Positions 1 to 5,003 of a stretch of DNA of 5,008 nt are shown here, piece after piece. The notes under the pieces are model-generated. The model had not been told where the DNA came from. It made no database searches and worked only from the letters and a program-made list of their open reading frames with translations. The stretch covers positions 1-5,008 of the forward strand of contig JAEXSY010000214.1 in the NCBI GenBank assembly GCA_023440105.1. The letters are read 5' to 3'. The DNA is from Bacillota bacterium (GTDB taxonomy: Bacteria; Bacillota; Clostridia; Clostridiales; Clostridiaceae). The translations under genes were made by a program, and so were the position numbers. The number at the start of each line of letters is the position of its first letter. The stretch's first letter is position 1.

Positions 1-292
1 CTTCTATACCATGGAGACTTCTATGTATTGATTCGTAAAAATTGGCTGCTTCTGCTTCCTTTATAAAGTCAATAAACAGGAAGGTATTTCCTGTATCCGC
101 ATCACTAGCATTAATATAGCTGGTGGTTAGCTTTTTGTTATCCTCTGATTCGTCATTAAGAGTATATCCGCGTTCTTCTAGAACCTTTGAAAAATCCTCT
201 CCAGAAATAACTTTTTTATTACCGCTACAGCCTATAAGCACTATAGATATTATGAAGAAACCCACAAGGGTTAATAAAAGCTTTTTTTGCAT
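1..292 (-). CDS. Lipoprotein of unknown function, N-terminal 97 residues (C-terminus outside the window)
   Basis: The reading frame starts at an ATG at 292 and stays open to the window edge, so the C-terminal part is missing. The N-terminus is a textbook lipoprotein signal: two lysines at residues 3-4, a hydrophobic stretch from about 5 to 20, and the lipobox L-I-G-C with the lipidated cysteine at residue 22. The mature protein should therefore be anchored on the outer face of the cytoplasmic membrane. The visible mature part is hydrophilic and acidic, with a stretch around residues 70-90 (NTFLFIDFIKEAEAANFYES) that looks like a small alpha/beta domain. I recognise no family. The start is supported by AAGGAG at 300-305, seven bases upstream, and by a good promoter at 326-354. 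It therefore appears to be transcribed alone, after the ferredoxin gene on the same strand. Confidence is high that this is a lipoprotein gene; the function is unknown. Confidence 0.88.
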   Translation of the reverse strand, partial: MQKKLLLTLVGFFIISIVLIGCSGNKKVISGEDFSKVLEERGYTLNDESEDNKKLTTSYINASDADTGNTFLFIDFIKEAEAANFYESIHRSLHGIE

Positions 293-325
293 ATAAACAC
301 TCCTTGTTACAATATTTGTTAAGAT

Positions 326-354
326 ATTATATCCTAAATATTGCATTTATTCAA
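326..354 (-). promoter_or_regulatory. SigA-type promoter of the lipoprotein gene
   Basis: Read on the minus strand, a -35 box TTGAAT (349-354) is followed by exactly 17 bases and a perfect -10 box TATAAT (326-331). Transcription would begin near 319, about 27 bases before the lipoprotein ATG and just ahead of its AAGGAG. The promoter lies wholly in the gap between the ferredoxin stop codon and the lipoprotein, so the lipoprotein can be expressed independently. The call rests on sequence match only. Confidence 0.7.
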
Positions 355-375
355 ACAAGCAGTGCTAAAGAAATA

Positions 376-1185
376 CTATAGGAAAATTTCTACTTCTCCT
401 CTTTTATCAGTATATTTTTCTTCTAGATCTTCCTTATGAGTAATGAAGCCAGGGTCATCAAAATATTTAGCACCTACAGGGCATTTTTTAACACAGCTAC
501 AGCACTTTATGCATATGCCTTGGACTTCTTTTACATTGTCAAAGTCTATAGAACCCATAGGGCATATCTCTGCACAGAGCTTGCAGTCTATGCAGCTGCT
601 GTTAGTTTTGGGCTTTATCTTAAGGATGTTAATTGGGTTTCCTTCTTTATCCCTTGGCTGATAGTATACAGAAGGGTTAGGATTTCCTTTTACTTCTATG
701 GAAGAGTGAAAATCTCCCTTTAACAGCTTGTCACCTATCTGCCTTGCAAAGTGGACTGCTGAATTTAAATCTTCAGCATCAGGCCTTCCCTTGGCAAGGG
801 TGCTAGAAAAGGAATGCTCTCCTACAAAGGCAGCAGCAGCCACTGTGTGAAAACCATCCTCTTCAAGAAGGTTTTTTAATTCTATCAGAGCATCATCATA
901 GCTTCTATTACCATATAGTACAACAGGAATAGCCTTAGCTCCATTACCTCTCAGAGAGCGAATATACTTAAGCAGCACATTAGGAACCCTCCCTGCAATA
1001 ACAGGGGTTCCAAAAACAACAATATCCTCCGGAGAGAATTCTTTAATATTCTCCCTGTCTTTAGGAAGGGTAAAGGAGTAATATTCTTTATGGCAGCCTA
1101 AATAATTACTAAGTTCATTAGTAATGGTTGTAACAACGGTTTCAGTAGTATTTGTGGCACTAAAATACATTCCACATATGTTCAT
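376..1185 (-). CDS. EFR1-type flavodoxin/2[4Fe-4S] ferredoxin fusion protein
   Basis: A 269-residue cytoplasmic iron-sulfur flavoprotein-like protein. Residues about 1-155 form a flavodoxin-like domain: the N-terminal beta strand and FMN phosphate loop (MYFSATNTTET, residues 6-16), the FGTPVIAGRVP segment (58-68), the LYGNRSYDDAL segment (90-100) and GEHSF (122-126). Residues about 195-240 form a bacterial-type ferredoxin domain with two Cys-x2-Cys-x2-Cys-x3-Cys-Pro motifs (C198, C201, C204, C208 and C225, C228, C231, C235), enough for two [4Fe-4S] clusters. This order and length match the EFR1-family ferredoxins of anaerobes, thought to shuttle electrons between flavin and iron-sulfur centres; the physiological partner is not known. 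The phosphate loop reads S-A-T-N-T-T rather than the classical S-x-T-G-N-T. Start: ATG at 1185, preceded by GGGGG (1193-1197) at a suitable distance; Met6 is a less likely alternative. It appears to be a single-gene unit. Only a bare -10-like TATAAT (1246-1251) was seen upstream. Confidence 0.92.
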   Translation of the reverse strand: MNICGMYFSATNTTETVVTTITNELSNYLGCHKEYYSFTLPKDRENIKEFSPEDIVVFGTPVIAGRVPNVLLKYIRSLRGNGAKAIPVVLYGNRSYDDALIELKNLLEEDGFHTVAAAAFVGEHSFSSTLAKGRPDAEDLNSAVHFARQIGDKLLKGDFHSSIEVKGNPNPSVYYQPRDKEGNPINILKIKPKTNSSCIDCKLCAEICPMGSIDFDNVKEVQGICIKCCSCVKKCPVGAKYFDDPGFITHKEDLEEKYTDKRGEVEIFL

Positions 1186-1286
1186 AAAAATTCCCCCAAA
1201 ATAAAAATATATACTGTGCTATTAAGTCTTCATAATTATCTGTCCATTATAAGTTTAGTGCTATTTCAAGAATTTTTCAAATAAGT

Positions 1287-1316
1287 AAAAGGCAAAGACT
1301 AATTTCTAGCTTTGCC
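1287..1316 (-). terminator. Rho-independent terminator after the GNAT gene
   Basis: On the minus strand, GGCAAAG (from 1316) pairs perfectly with CTTTGCC (ending at 1291). The stem can be lengthened by CTA/TAG around a one-base bulge, closing a five-base loop, and TTTT (1290-1287) follows. It lies about 74 bases past the acetyltransferase stop codon and before the ferredoxin gene, so it should separate the two transcripts. The short T-tract suggests termination may be incomplete. Confidence 0.65.
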
Positions 1317-1389
1317 CCATTAATTTATAATATTATGTATAACCAATTCCATTTCTTTAATCTCTTCACTAAAGGAAGCTTTATGCCTT

Positions 1390-1839
1390 CTAATCAAAAT
1401 TTAATTCCAGATACTCATCGGTCTCCACAAAGCCATACTTAAGATAAACAGGCCTCCCCATCTTCGAAGCACCAAGCCACAGCTTCTTAATCCCTCTAGC
1501 TTTAGCTTCCTCCACGACCACATCAATCAAGCTAGTAGCAATTCCACGGCCACGGTACTCTGGCTTAGTATAAACATTTGCTATATAGCCTCTTATTCCA
1601 CTCTTATTTATAAAGTTAGGAGGAAAATCGTAGAAGATAATAGCTGCCGTTGCAATGATTTCTTCCTTATCTATGGCAACCCACTCTATTAAAGTACCAT
1701 CCTCCATTTTTTTATGGAAGAAATTATGCAGCTCCAAATCAATATTACTACTAGGAGCCAACCCCTCATCAATTAACTGCTGTTTTCTTAAGTTCGCTAA
1801 AATATCTATTTCATTAATAGTTGCTCGTCTATAATTCAT
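1390..1839 (-). CDS. GNAT-family N-acetyltransferase
   Basis: A 149-residue cytoplasmic protein of the usual size for a single GNAT domain, which transfers the acetyl group of acetyl-CoA to an amine. The signature motif A is clear: a strand ending in IANVYTKPEYRGRGIA (residues 86-101), with the acetyl-CoA pyrophosphate loop R96-G97-R98-G99-I100-A101, followed by the helix SLIDVVVEEAKARG (103-116). Motif B follows with the LWLGAS strand (120-125) and YLKYGF (132-137), the common aromatic-Gly-Phe ending. The N-terminal RRATINEIDILANLRKQQL (4-22) is the typical first strand and substrate-side helix. The substrate cannot be read from the sequence; small molecules, antibiotics or protein N-termini are all possible in this family. 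Start: ATG at 1839 with an excellent AGGAGGA (1847-1853) eight bases upstream. A terminator at 1287-1316 closes the unit. Confidence 0.93.
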   Translation of the reverse strand: MNYRRATINEIDILANLRKQQLIDEGLAPSSNIDLELHNFFHKKMEDGTLIEWVAIDKEEIIATAAIIFYDFPPNFINKSGIRGYIANVYTKPEYRGRGIATSLIDVVVEEAKARGIKKLWLGASKMGRPVYLKYGFVETDEYLELNFD

Positions 1840-1891
1840 CTATTTGTCCTCCTATAAAATGTGCTGATCCGCAACTTGATTTATAAGTATG

Positions 1892-1920
1892 ATTATATAC
1901 TATTTAAACTCAATTCTCTA
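1892..1920 (-). promoter_or_regulatory. Possible promoter of the GNAT gene
   Basis: On the minus strand a perfect -10 box TATAAT (1892-1897) has TAGAGA (1915-1920, four of six consensus matches) 17 bases upstream. Transcription would start about 45 bases ahead of the GNAT start codon. A second TATAAT (1920-1925) with a weak TTAAAA 18 bases upstream is a competing candidate. This AT-rich divergent gap also has to contain the promoter of the plus-strand gene at 2042, for which no convincing boxes were found. Confidence 0.35.
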
Positions 1921-2041
1921 TTATAAAGAGGTGCTCTGATATTTTTTAACAGAGATGTTATGGTAAATATTTACATGAATTAAACTAATGTGCTAGACTT
2001 AAATTAATGAAGCTTGACTATAGTGAAGAGGGGTTAAAAGG

Positions 2042-2296
2042 ATGATTAGATATATTTTTGAGAACAGACGGCCTACCTTTTGGGTATTTTTAGGAGCAGT
2101 AATCATCTTAATAGCTGTGGTTATATGGCTCTTAACTAATCCTAATACAGAAGAGAAACCTAATGGGAATCTAACCTTAGGAATATATAAGGTAAAGGGT
2201 CTAGAATATTTAGGGGCTTGGAGCTCGTCTTCTCCAGATTATTTTTTGGAGAAAGCAAAGGGAAGAAGATATGTGATTGATAGAGTTATTTTGTGA
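2042..2296 (+). CDS. Short membrane-anchored protein resembling the tail of an M56/BlaR1-type peptidase; possibly the N-terminal part of a split gene
   Basis: This ORF encodes 84 residues. It begins with a positively charged cytoplasmic end (R3, R9, R10), then one strong transmembrane segment at about 13-31, then a polar part (NPNTEEKPNGN) and roughly 40 residues that should lie outside the cell. The opening FENRRPTFWV followed by a hydrophobic helix and LLTNP is, from memory, very like the last membrane segment of BlaR1/MecR1-type M56 peptidases in Firmicutes. Here the four upstream helices and the HExxH zinc site are absent, and the frame is closed by a TGA at 2024-2026 just before the start. 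GAGGGG (2028-2033) lies eight bases before the ATG, so translation from 2042 looks genuine. The stop codon overlaps the GTG of the next ORF (GTGA, 2293-2296). Restoring one T in the TTTT at 2289-2292 would join the two into an anchored protein of about 306 residues. Real small gene or damaged N-terminus are both possible. Confidence 0.6.
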   Translation: MIRYIFENRRPTFWVFLGAVIILIAVVIWLLTNPNTEEKPNGNLTLGIYKVKGLEYLGAWSSSSPDYFLEKAKGRRYVIDRVIL

Positions 2297-2961
2297 TAGA
2301 TTGGAGTTATGATATTGAGGGAAGGTTGAGAAAAGAAGCCTATCAGGAGAGTCCTCAATATGTAAAGGAGGAGTTAGGAGATTCAATAGTTCTCATGGAA
2401 GGCCAGGAACCCATAACCTTAGACATTTCTAAATATAAATCTTCCATGAGCTATAAGGTGCAAAATAGCTCAGGAGAGGATACTAATTATAGAATATTTG
2501 TACTGGTCGATAATATATGGATTGGACACTATGACTGGTTTGGGGAAAATAATGATTCCTTGTGGTGCGAGTATATTTTTTCTTTGGAAATGGTTCAGGA
2601 GGTTAATCAACTTGAGGAAGAAGATTCCTCTGAAGAGAATCCAATCTCTCAAATTACTGCAGGCTACCCTATTAAAAGCTATGTTGAAATAATTAATGAT
2701 GAAAAAGCATTATCTGAACTATTTGATATATATAATCGGTTTATCTTCGGGGAAAAGGCTATAAGAATAGAAAACTATCCTTCTGCTTATACAGTAACCT
2801 TTGTATTTAAAAGAGGAGCAAGGGCAACCATTGTATTCATTGATAAAGACCATTATGGACTCTTCCTCCCAGAAAGCGGTACACTTGAATATAGACCAGT
2901 ATTAAATGGAAATACAGAAATTTATGATAGATTTTATGAGTTGTATCCACCCAATAGATAA
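2293..2961 (+). CDS. Unrecognised protein, probably the extracytoplasmic domain of the anchored protein encoded just upstream
   Basis: The ORF is 222 codons long if read from the GTG at 2293; its frame is open from 2284. I do not recognise a family. It has no signal peptide or membrane helix, is rich in aromatic residues, and has two parts joined by an acidic linker (residues about 107-116, LEEEDSSEEN). The first part (1-105) looks beta-rich (for example FVLVDNIWIGHYDWFG, 69-84). The second (117-222) alternates helix and strand (VEIINDEKALSELFDIYNRF, then YTVTFVF and ATIVFID) and ends in YPPNR. No Shine-Dalgarno stands at the normal distance from the GTG. Expression would therefore need coupling to the preceding stop codon, or the two ORFs are one gene with a one-base deletion. 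A fused product would be N-terminally anchored with this domain outside. The length and clean composition argue for a real coding region; the start and function are uncertain. Confidence 0.7.
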   Translation: MIDWSYDIEGRLRKEAYQESPQYVKEELGDSIVLMEGQEPITLDISKYKSSMSYKVQNSSGEDTNYRIFVLVDNIWIGHYDWFGENNDSLWCEYIFSLEMVQEVNQLEEEDSSEENPISQITAGYPIKSYVEIINDEKALSELFDIYNRFIFGEKAIRIENYPSAYTVTFVFKRGARATIVFIDKDHYGLFLPESGTLEYRPVLNGNTEIYDRFYELYPPNR

Positions 2962-3029
2962 ATATCAGTCATTAAATACAAAGATGATAAAACAATAGAA
3001 AATAATTATATAACAGTATAAGAGAAAGA

Positions 3030-3218
3030 CTATTTATCCTCGTTTAGTTTATCTAGTCTTTCTTTTATTTCCTTCAGCAGTGAATATACTCTCCCCAGGC
3101 AAAAATATAATATCCCCAAAGCGAAGAATACTATAGAATAATACCATCCCCAAAAGCCCGGTCCCAATAATGCGAAAGCAATCATGATAAAACCTAAAAC
3201 GGTCAAAAATATAACCAT
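3030..3218 (-). CDS. Small two-helix membrane protein of unknown function
   Basis: I place the start at the ATG at 3218, giving 62 residues. A perfect AGGAGG (3225-3230) sits six bases upstream of it. A longer reading from 3275 would start upstream of the promoter's likely transcription start and has no ribosome binding site. The protein has two hydrophobic segments, about residues 2-19 and 27-42, joined by a short Gly/Trp/Tyr-rich turn (GPGFWGWYYS). It ends in a charged amphipathic helix (about 45-60, LLKEIKERLDKLNE), which may be a short cytoplasmic coiled coil. That layout fits a helical hairpin in the cytoplasmic membrane with the helix inside; no family is recognised. It has its own promoter (3265-3293) and faces the plus-strand gene at 2293-2961, with only 68 bases between the two stop codons and no terminator hairpin seen there. 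Confidence 0.75.
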   Translation of the reverse strand: MVIFLTVLGFIMIAFALLGPGFWGWYYSIVFFALGILYFCLGRVYSLLKEIKERLDKLNEDK

Positions 3219-3264
3219 ATTTAACCTCCTGAAATTATGATTAAAGATAATCAATGTTATGGTA

Positions 3265-3293
3265 ATTATATACAATAATAAGATTAATTACAA
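3265..3293 (-). promoter_or_regulatory. SigA-type promoter of the small membrane protein gene
   Basis: On the minus strand TTGTAA (3288-3293) is followed by exactly 17 bases and a perfect TATAAT (3265-3270). The expected transcription start is near 3258, about 40 bases before the ATG at 3218. Because the -10 box lies next to 3275, an ATG there could not be part of this transcript, which supports the shorter coding region. Confidence 0.6.
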
Positions 3294-3325
3294 TTAATAA
3301 AAGACAAATCACTGAGAGATAGAAA

Positions 3326-3359
3326 CAGCAGAGCTTCCATAGACCTTGCTGCTTTTTTT
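3326..3359 (+). terminator. Rho-independent terminator without an adjacent gene
   Basis: On the plus strand CAGCA (3326-3330) plus AG (3332-3333, after one bulged G) pairs with CTTGCTG (3345-3351). The loop is about 11 bases, and TTTTTTT follows (3353-3359). The nearest upstream plus-strand gene ends 364 bases earlier, across a minus-strand gene. The hairpin therefore either ends a long 3' end of that transcript or a short unannotated RNA. There is no T-tract on the other strand, so it should act only on plus-strand transcripts. Confidence 0.6.
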
Positions 3360-3643
3360 ATTCCTCAAAAGTGTTTACAGGATTAACTCTAAATCATTTT
3401 TTCCTGAATTTATCCATAATTTATAAACTTATTTTTATGATAAATATTTAAAAATATTATTATGTAGATTATATTATTGTTTATTTATAAATTTATTTTT
3501 AAGTAATAACAGTATAAATTAATGTGTAAACTAAGGCTTAACTAATATTATTCATCTTCTAAAATGTAATTGAAAGCATATTAATATGTCGAATTGTAGT
3601 TTGATTATAATGTGCATAATTTATTAAATTAAAAATGTGTCTA
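3360..3643. other. Very AT-rich gene-free region upstream of flagellin
   Basis: No open frame with a ribosome binding site and no conserved RNA was recognised here on either strand. The DNA is strongly AT-rich with many A and T runs, as often found upstream of highly expressed genes. A TATAAT at 3606-3611 has no acceptable -35 at 16-18 bases and was not called as a promoter. Confidence 0.6.
3420..3501. repeat. Imperfect AT-rich direct repeat, two 18-base copies
   Basis: The unit TTTATAAAcTTATTTTTA at 3420-3437 recurs at 3484-3501 with a single change (c to t), 64 bases apart, six turns of the helix. Both copies are made almost only of A and T, so chance is a fair explanation in this background. 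A role as curved DNA or as a regulator site upstream of flagellin is only a guess. Confidence 0.3.
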
Positions 3644-3669
3644 TAAATACAAGAAAAATCCCTCGAAAA
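3644..3669 (+). promoter_or_regulatory. Weak candidate SigD (sigma-28) promoter of the flagellin gene
   Basis: Flagellin genes of Firmicutes are normally read by the motility sigma factor SigD, whose boxes resemble TAAA, about 15-16 bases, CCGATAT. Here TAAA (3644-3647) is followed 15 bases later by TCGAAAA (3663-3669), four of seven -10 matches. The leader would be about 115 bases long. TCCGAAAT at 3694-3701 looks closer to the -10 consensus but has no TAAA at the right distance. The assignment is tentative. Confidence 0.3.
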
Positions 3670-3749
3670 ATCTCTTCAGTATGAAATTTCTCATCCGAAA
3701 TTATTGTTACAGAGGTAATTAAAAATAGGCCTATACCGCTGAAATATCA

Positions 3750-3763
3750 GGACAAGGATGTCC
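3750..3763 (+). promoter_or_regulatory. CsrA binding hairpin 1 in the flagellin mRNA leader
   Basis: GGACA (3750-3754) pairs perfectly with TGTCC (3759-3763), closing the four-base loop AGGA. The string ACAAGGATGT matches the CsrA consensus RUACARGGAUGU at all ten of its positions, with the essential GGA in the loop. In Bacillus subtilis, CsrA blocks hag translation through two leader sites, one upstream and one over the Shine-Dalgarno. This hairpin fits the upstream, high-affinity site. Its position, 27 bases before the start codon, supports this. Confidence 0.8.
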
Positions 3764-3766
3764 AAC

Positions 3767-3786
3767 AAAATTCAAGGAGGAATTTT
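3767..3786 (+). promoter_or_regulatory. CsrA binding hairpin 2 overlapping the flagellin Shine-Dalgarno
   Basis: AAAATTC (3767-3773) pairs perfectly over seven bases with GAATTTT (3780-3786), leaving the loop AAGGAG. The Shine-Dalgarno AAGGAGG (3774-3780) is thus displayed mainly in the loop, with a GGA that CsrA could hold. It follows the first hairpin after only three bases, and the two GGA triplets are 20 bases apart, suitable for one CsrA dimer bridging both. CsrA bound here would block ribosome entry. The spacing of the Shine-Dalgarno to the ATG at 3790 is nine bases. Confidence 0.75.
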
Positions 3787-3789
3787 ATA

Positions 3790-4635
3790 ATGATTATTAA
3801 TCACAATCTTAACGCTATGAATGCTCATAGAAATATGGGAATCAACACAGCTAATTCTGGAAAGGCTATGGAGAAGTTATCTTCAGGTCTTAGAATTAAC
3901 AGAGCCGGAGACGATGCAGCAGGTCTTGCTATCTCCGAAAAGATGAGAGGTCAGATTAGAGGCCTTGACCAGGCTTCAAGAAATGCTCAGGATGGTATTT
4001 CATTAATTCAGACAGCCGAAGGTGCTTTAAGCGAAACTCACTCAATTCTTCAGAGAATGAGAGAATTAGTTGTTCAATCAGGTAATGCAGGGACATTAGA
4101 AGATCAAGACAAGACAGCAATACAGGATGAAATCAATGCATTAAATGATGAATTGACTGGAATAGCAAACAGAACTGAGTTTAACGGAAAGAAGCTTTTA
4201 AATGGAACTTACTCAGCGGACCTTCAAATTGGAGCAAACAAAGATCAAGCCTTAACTATAAAGATTAACTCGGGAGAAACAACTGCAGACCCAAAAACAC
4301 CTCTTGGATTTAGTGCAGTAGATTTAGGGGTTGCGACTATCGATGTAGAAGCTGGAACACATGATGACAATTTAACTCTAGTGGATACGGCTATAGCTAG
4401 TACGTCAAGTACTCGTTCATTATTGGGTGCAAATCAAAACAGATTAGAGCATACTATTTCTAACTTAAACAATGCTTCTGAAAACTTAACAGCAGCAGAA
4501 TCAAGAATCAGAGACGTTGATATGGCTAAGGAAATGATGAACTTCTCTAAGAACAATATCCTTAATCAAGCTGCTCAGGCTATGCTTGCTCAAGCTAACC
4601 AACAGCCACAAGCTGTACTTCAGCTATTAAGATAA
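3790..4635 (+). CDS. hag: Flagellin, compact Bacillus/Clostridium type
   Basis: A 281-residue flagellin, the subunit of the flagellar filament, exported unfolded through the flagellar type III apparatus and polymerised under the cap. Residues 1-140 are the conserved N-terminal D0/D1 region, opening MIINHNLNAMNAHRN and containing LSSGLRINRAGDDAAGLAIS (30-49). Residues about 205-281 are the C-terminal D1/D0 region, with AAESRIRDVDMAKEM (235-249) and the typical ending QQPQAVLQLLR. Only about 60 residues (145-205) lie between, so the variable surface domains D2/D3 are nearly absent. The LQRMREL segment (87-93) and E114 match positions known to be contacted by TLR5 in Salmonella FliC. There is no cysteine. 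The leader holds a strong Shine-Dalgarno and two CsrA-type hairpins, so translation is probably repressed by CsrA and released by FliW, which binds flagellin; neither gene is in the window. A strong terminator at 4665-4703 makes it a single-gene unit. The symbol fliC would be equally valid. Confidence 0.97.
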   Translation: MIINHNLNAMNAHRNMGINTANSGKAMEKLSSGLRINRAGDDAAGLAISEKMRGQIRGLDQASRNAQDGISLIQTAEGALSETHSILQRMRELVVQSGNAGTLEDQDKTAIQDEINALNDELTGIANRTEFNGKKLLNGTYSADLQIGANKDQALTIKINSGETTADPKTPLGFSAVDLGVATIDVEAGTHDDNLTLVDTAIASTSSTRSLLGANQNRLEHTISNLNNASENLTAAESRIRDVDMAKEMMNFSKNNILNQAAQAMLAQANQQPQAVLQLLR

Positions 4636-4664
4636 TCAAATATAAAAATCGCTAGGTAACTAAG

Positions 4665-4703
4665 CTGGTTTATTAGCTATTAGGCTGATAAATCAGTTTT
4701 TTT
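4665..4703 (+). terminator. Strong rho-independent terminator of the flagellin gene
   Basis: A 13-base-pair stem (4665-4677 with 4684-4696; eleven Watson-Crick pairs and two G-U pairs) encloses a six-base loop and is followed by seven T residues (4697-4703). It begins 30 bases after the flagellin stop codon, as expected for a highly expressed single-gene transcript. Confidence 0.88.
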
Positions 4704-4951
4704 GTGCTCCAAAATATTATTAATTGTTATTAAGGTAATGAGTAAATTTTTTAAGTTATGAGTATTAATTCATTAATTGTTGTACTCAGAGTATAGGTGG
4801 CTTAAGAATAAATAAACGAATAGCATTTAAAATGCTTTATTATGTAGGTAAAAAGAATAATTATTAAACTTAATTACTTATAATAACTAGAGAGTTAAAA
4901 GTTCTCAATATATTTAAGATGTATTTTTTACTTTGTAATAAAGATTTAACT
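4704..4951. other. AT-rich intergenic region without a recognised gene
   Basis: Only tiny ATG frames without ribosome binding sites are present on the plus strand (7 and 12 codons from about 4738 and 4759), and nothing was recognised on the minus strand. A short near-perfect palindrome lies at 4822-4836 (AGCATTTAAAATGCT). It could be a weak hairpin or a regulator site, but no family signature is visible. Confidence 0.5.
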
Positions 4952-4980
4952 AAGCAAATCAGAACTCATGGTTTGCTTTT
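4952..4980 (+). terminator. Terminator-like hairpin before the next gene's promoter
   Basis: AAGCAAATC (4952-4960) pairs with GGTTTGCTT (4970-4978; eight Watson-Crick pairs and one G-U) around a nine-base loop, and the run of T residues reaches 4980. The T-tract is only four bases long. It may be a backup terminator for flagellin readthrough or may end a small RNA from the 4704-4951 gap. Confidence 0.4.
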
Positions 4981-4997
4981 AAAATGTAAAAAAACAC

Positions 4998-5003
4998 TTG
5001 ACA
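4998..5003 (+). promoter_or_regulatory. -35 box of a SigA-type promoter cut by the window end
   Basis: A perfect TTGACA lies five bases from the window edge, following an A-rich stretch (4981-4994) that could act as an UP element. Its -10 box would fall at about 5021, outside the window, so only half of the promoter is seen. Confidence 0.4.

Noticed and set aside
436..723. Plus-strand open frames of 95 and 72 codons (436-723 and 443-661)
   Set aside because: They lie opposite the cysteine motif and middle part of the clearly real ferredoxin fusion gene, have no ribosome binding site, and have no recognisable protein features.
1246..1251. TATAAT on the minus strand as the promoter of the ferredoxin gene
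   Set aside because: The hexamer is perfect, but the sequence 16-18 bases upstream is unlike TTGACA, and the nearby TTGAAA is only 12 bases away. It is not enough to call a promoter.
1930..1956. CTCTG...CAGAG inverted repeat in the divergent gap, overlapping a small AGAG-GTG-CTCT hairpin
   Set aside because: The stems are only four to five bases and there is no T-tract or known operator consensus.
1994..2024. TAGACT and TATAGT as a promoter for the plus-strand gene at 2042
   Set aside because: The spacer is 19 bases and both boxes are imperfect; no better pair was found, so no promoter is called there.
2470..2692. Open frames of 60 codons (minus, 2470-2652) and 64 codons (plus, 2498-2692)
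   Set aside because: Both are inside the 2293-2961 coding region in other frames and lack ribosome binding sites.
3219..3275. Upstream ATG at 3275 giving an 81-codon version of the small membrane protein
   Set aside because: It overlaps the -10 region, lies upstream of the likely transcription start and has no Shine-Dalgarno. The ATG at 3218 has a perfect AGGAGG six bases away.
4760..4797. GAGTA...TACTC inverted repeat with an inner TTAAT/ATTAA
   Set aside because: The arms are short and AT-rich with unpaired bases between them; such repeats are expected by chance in this background.
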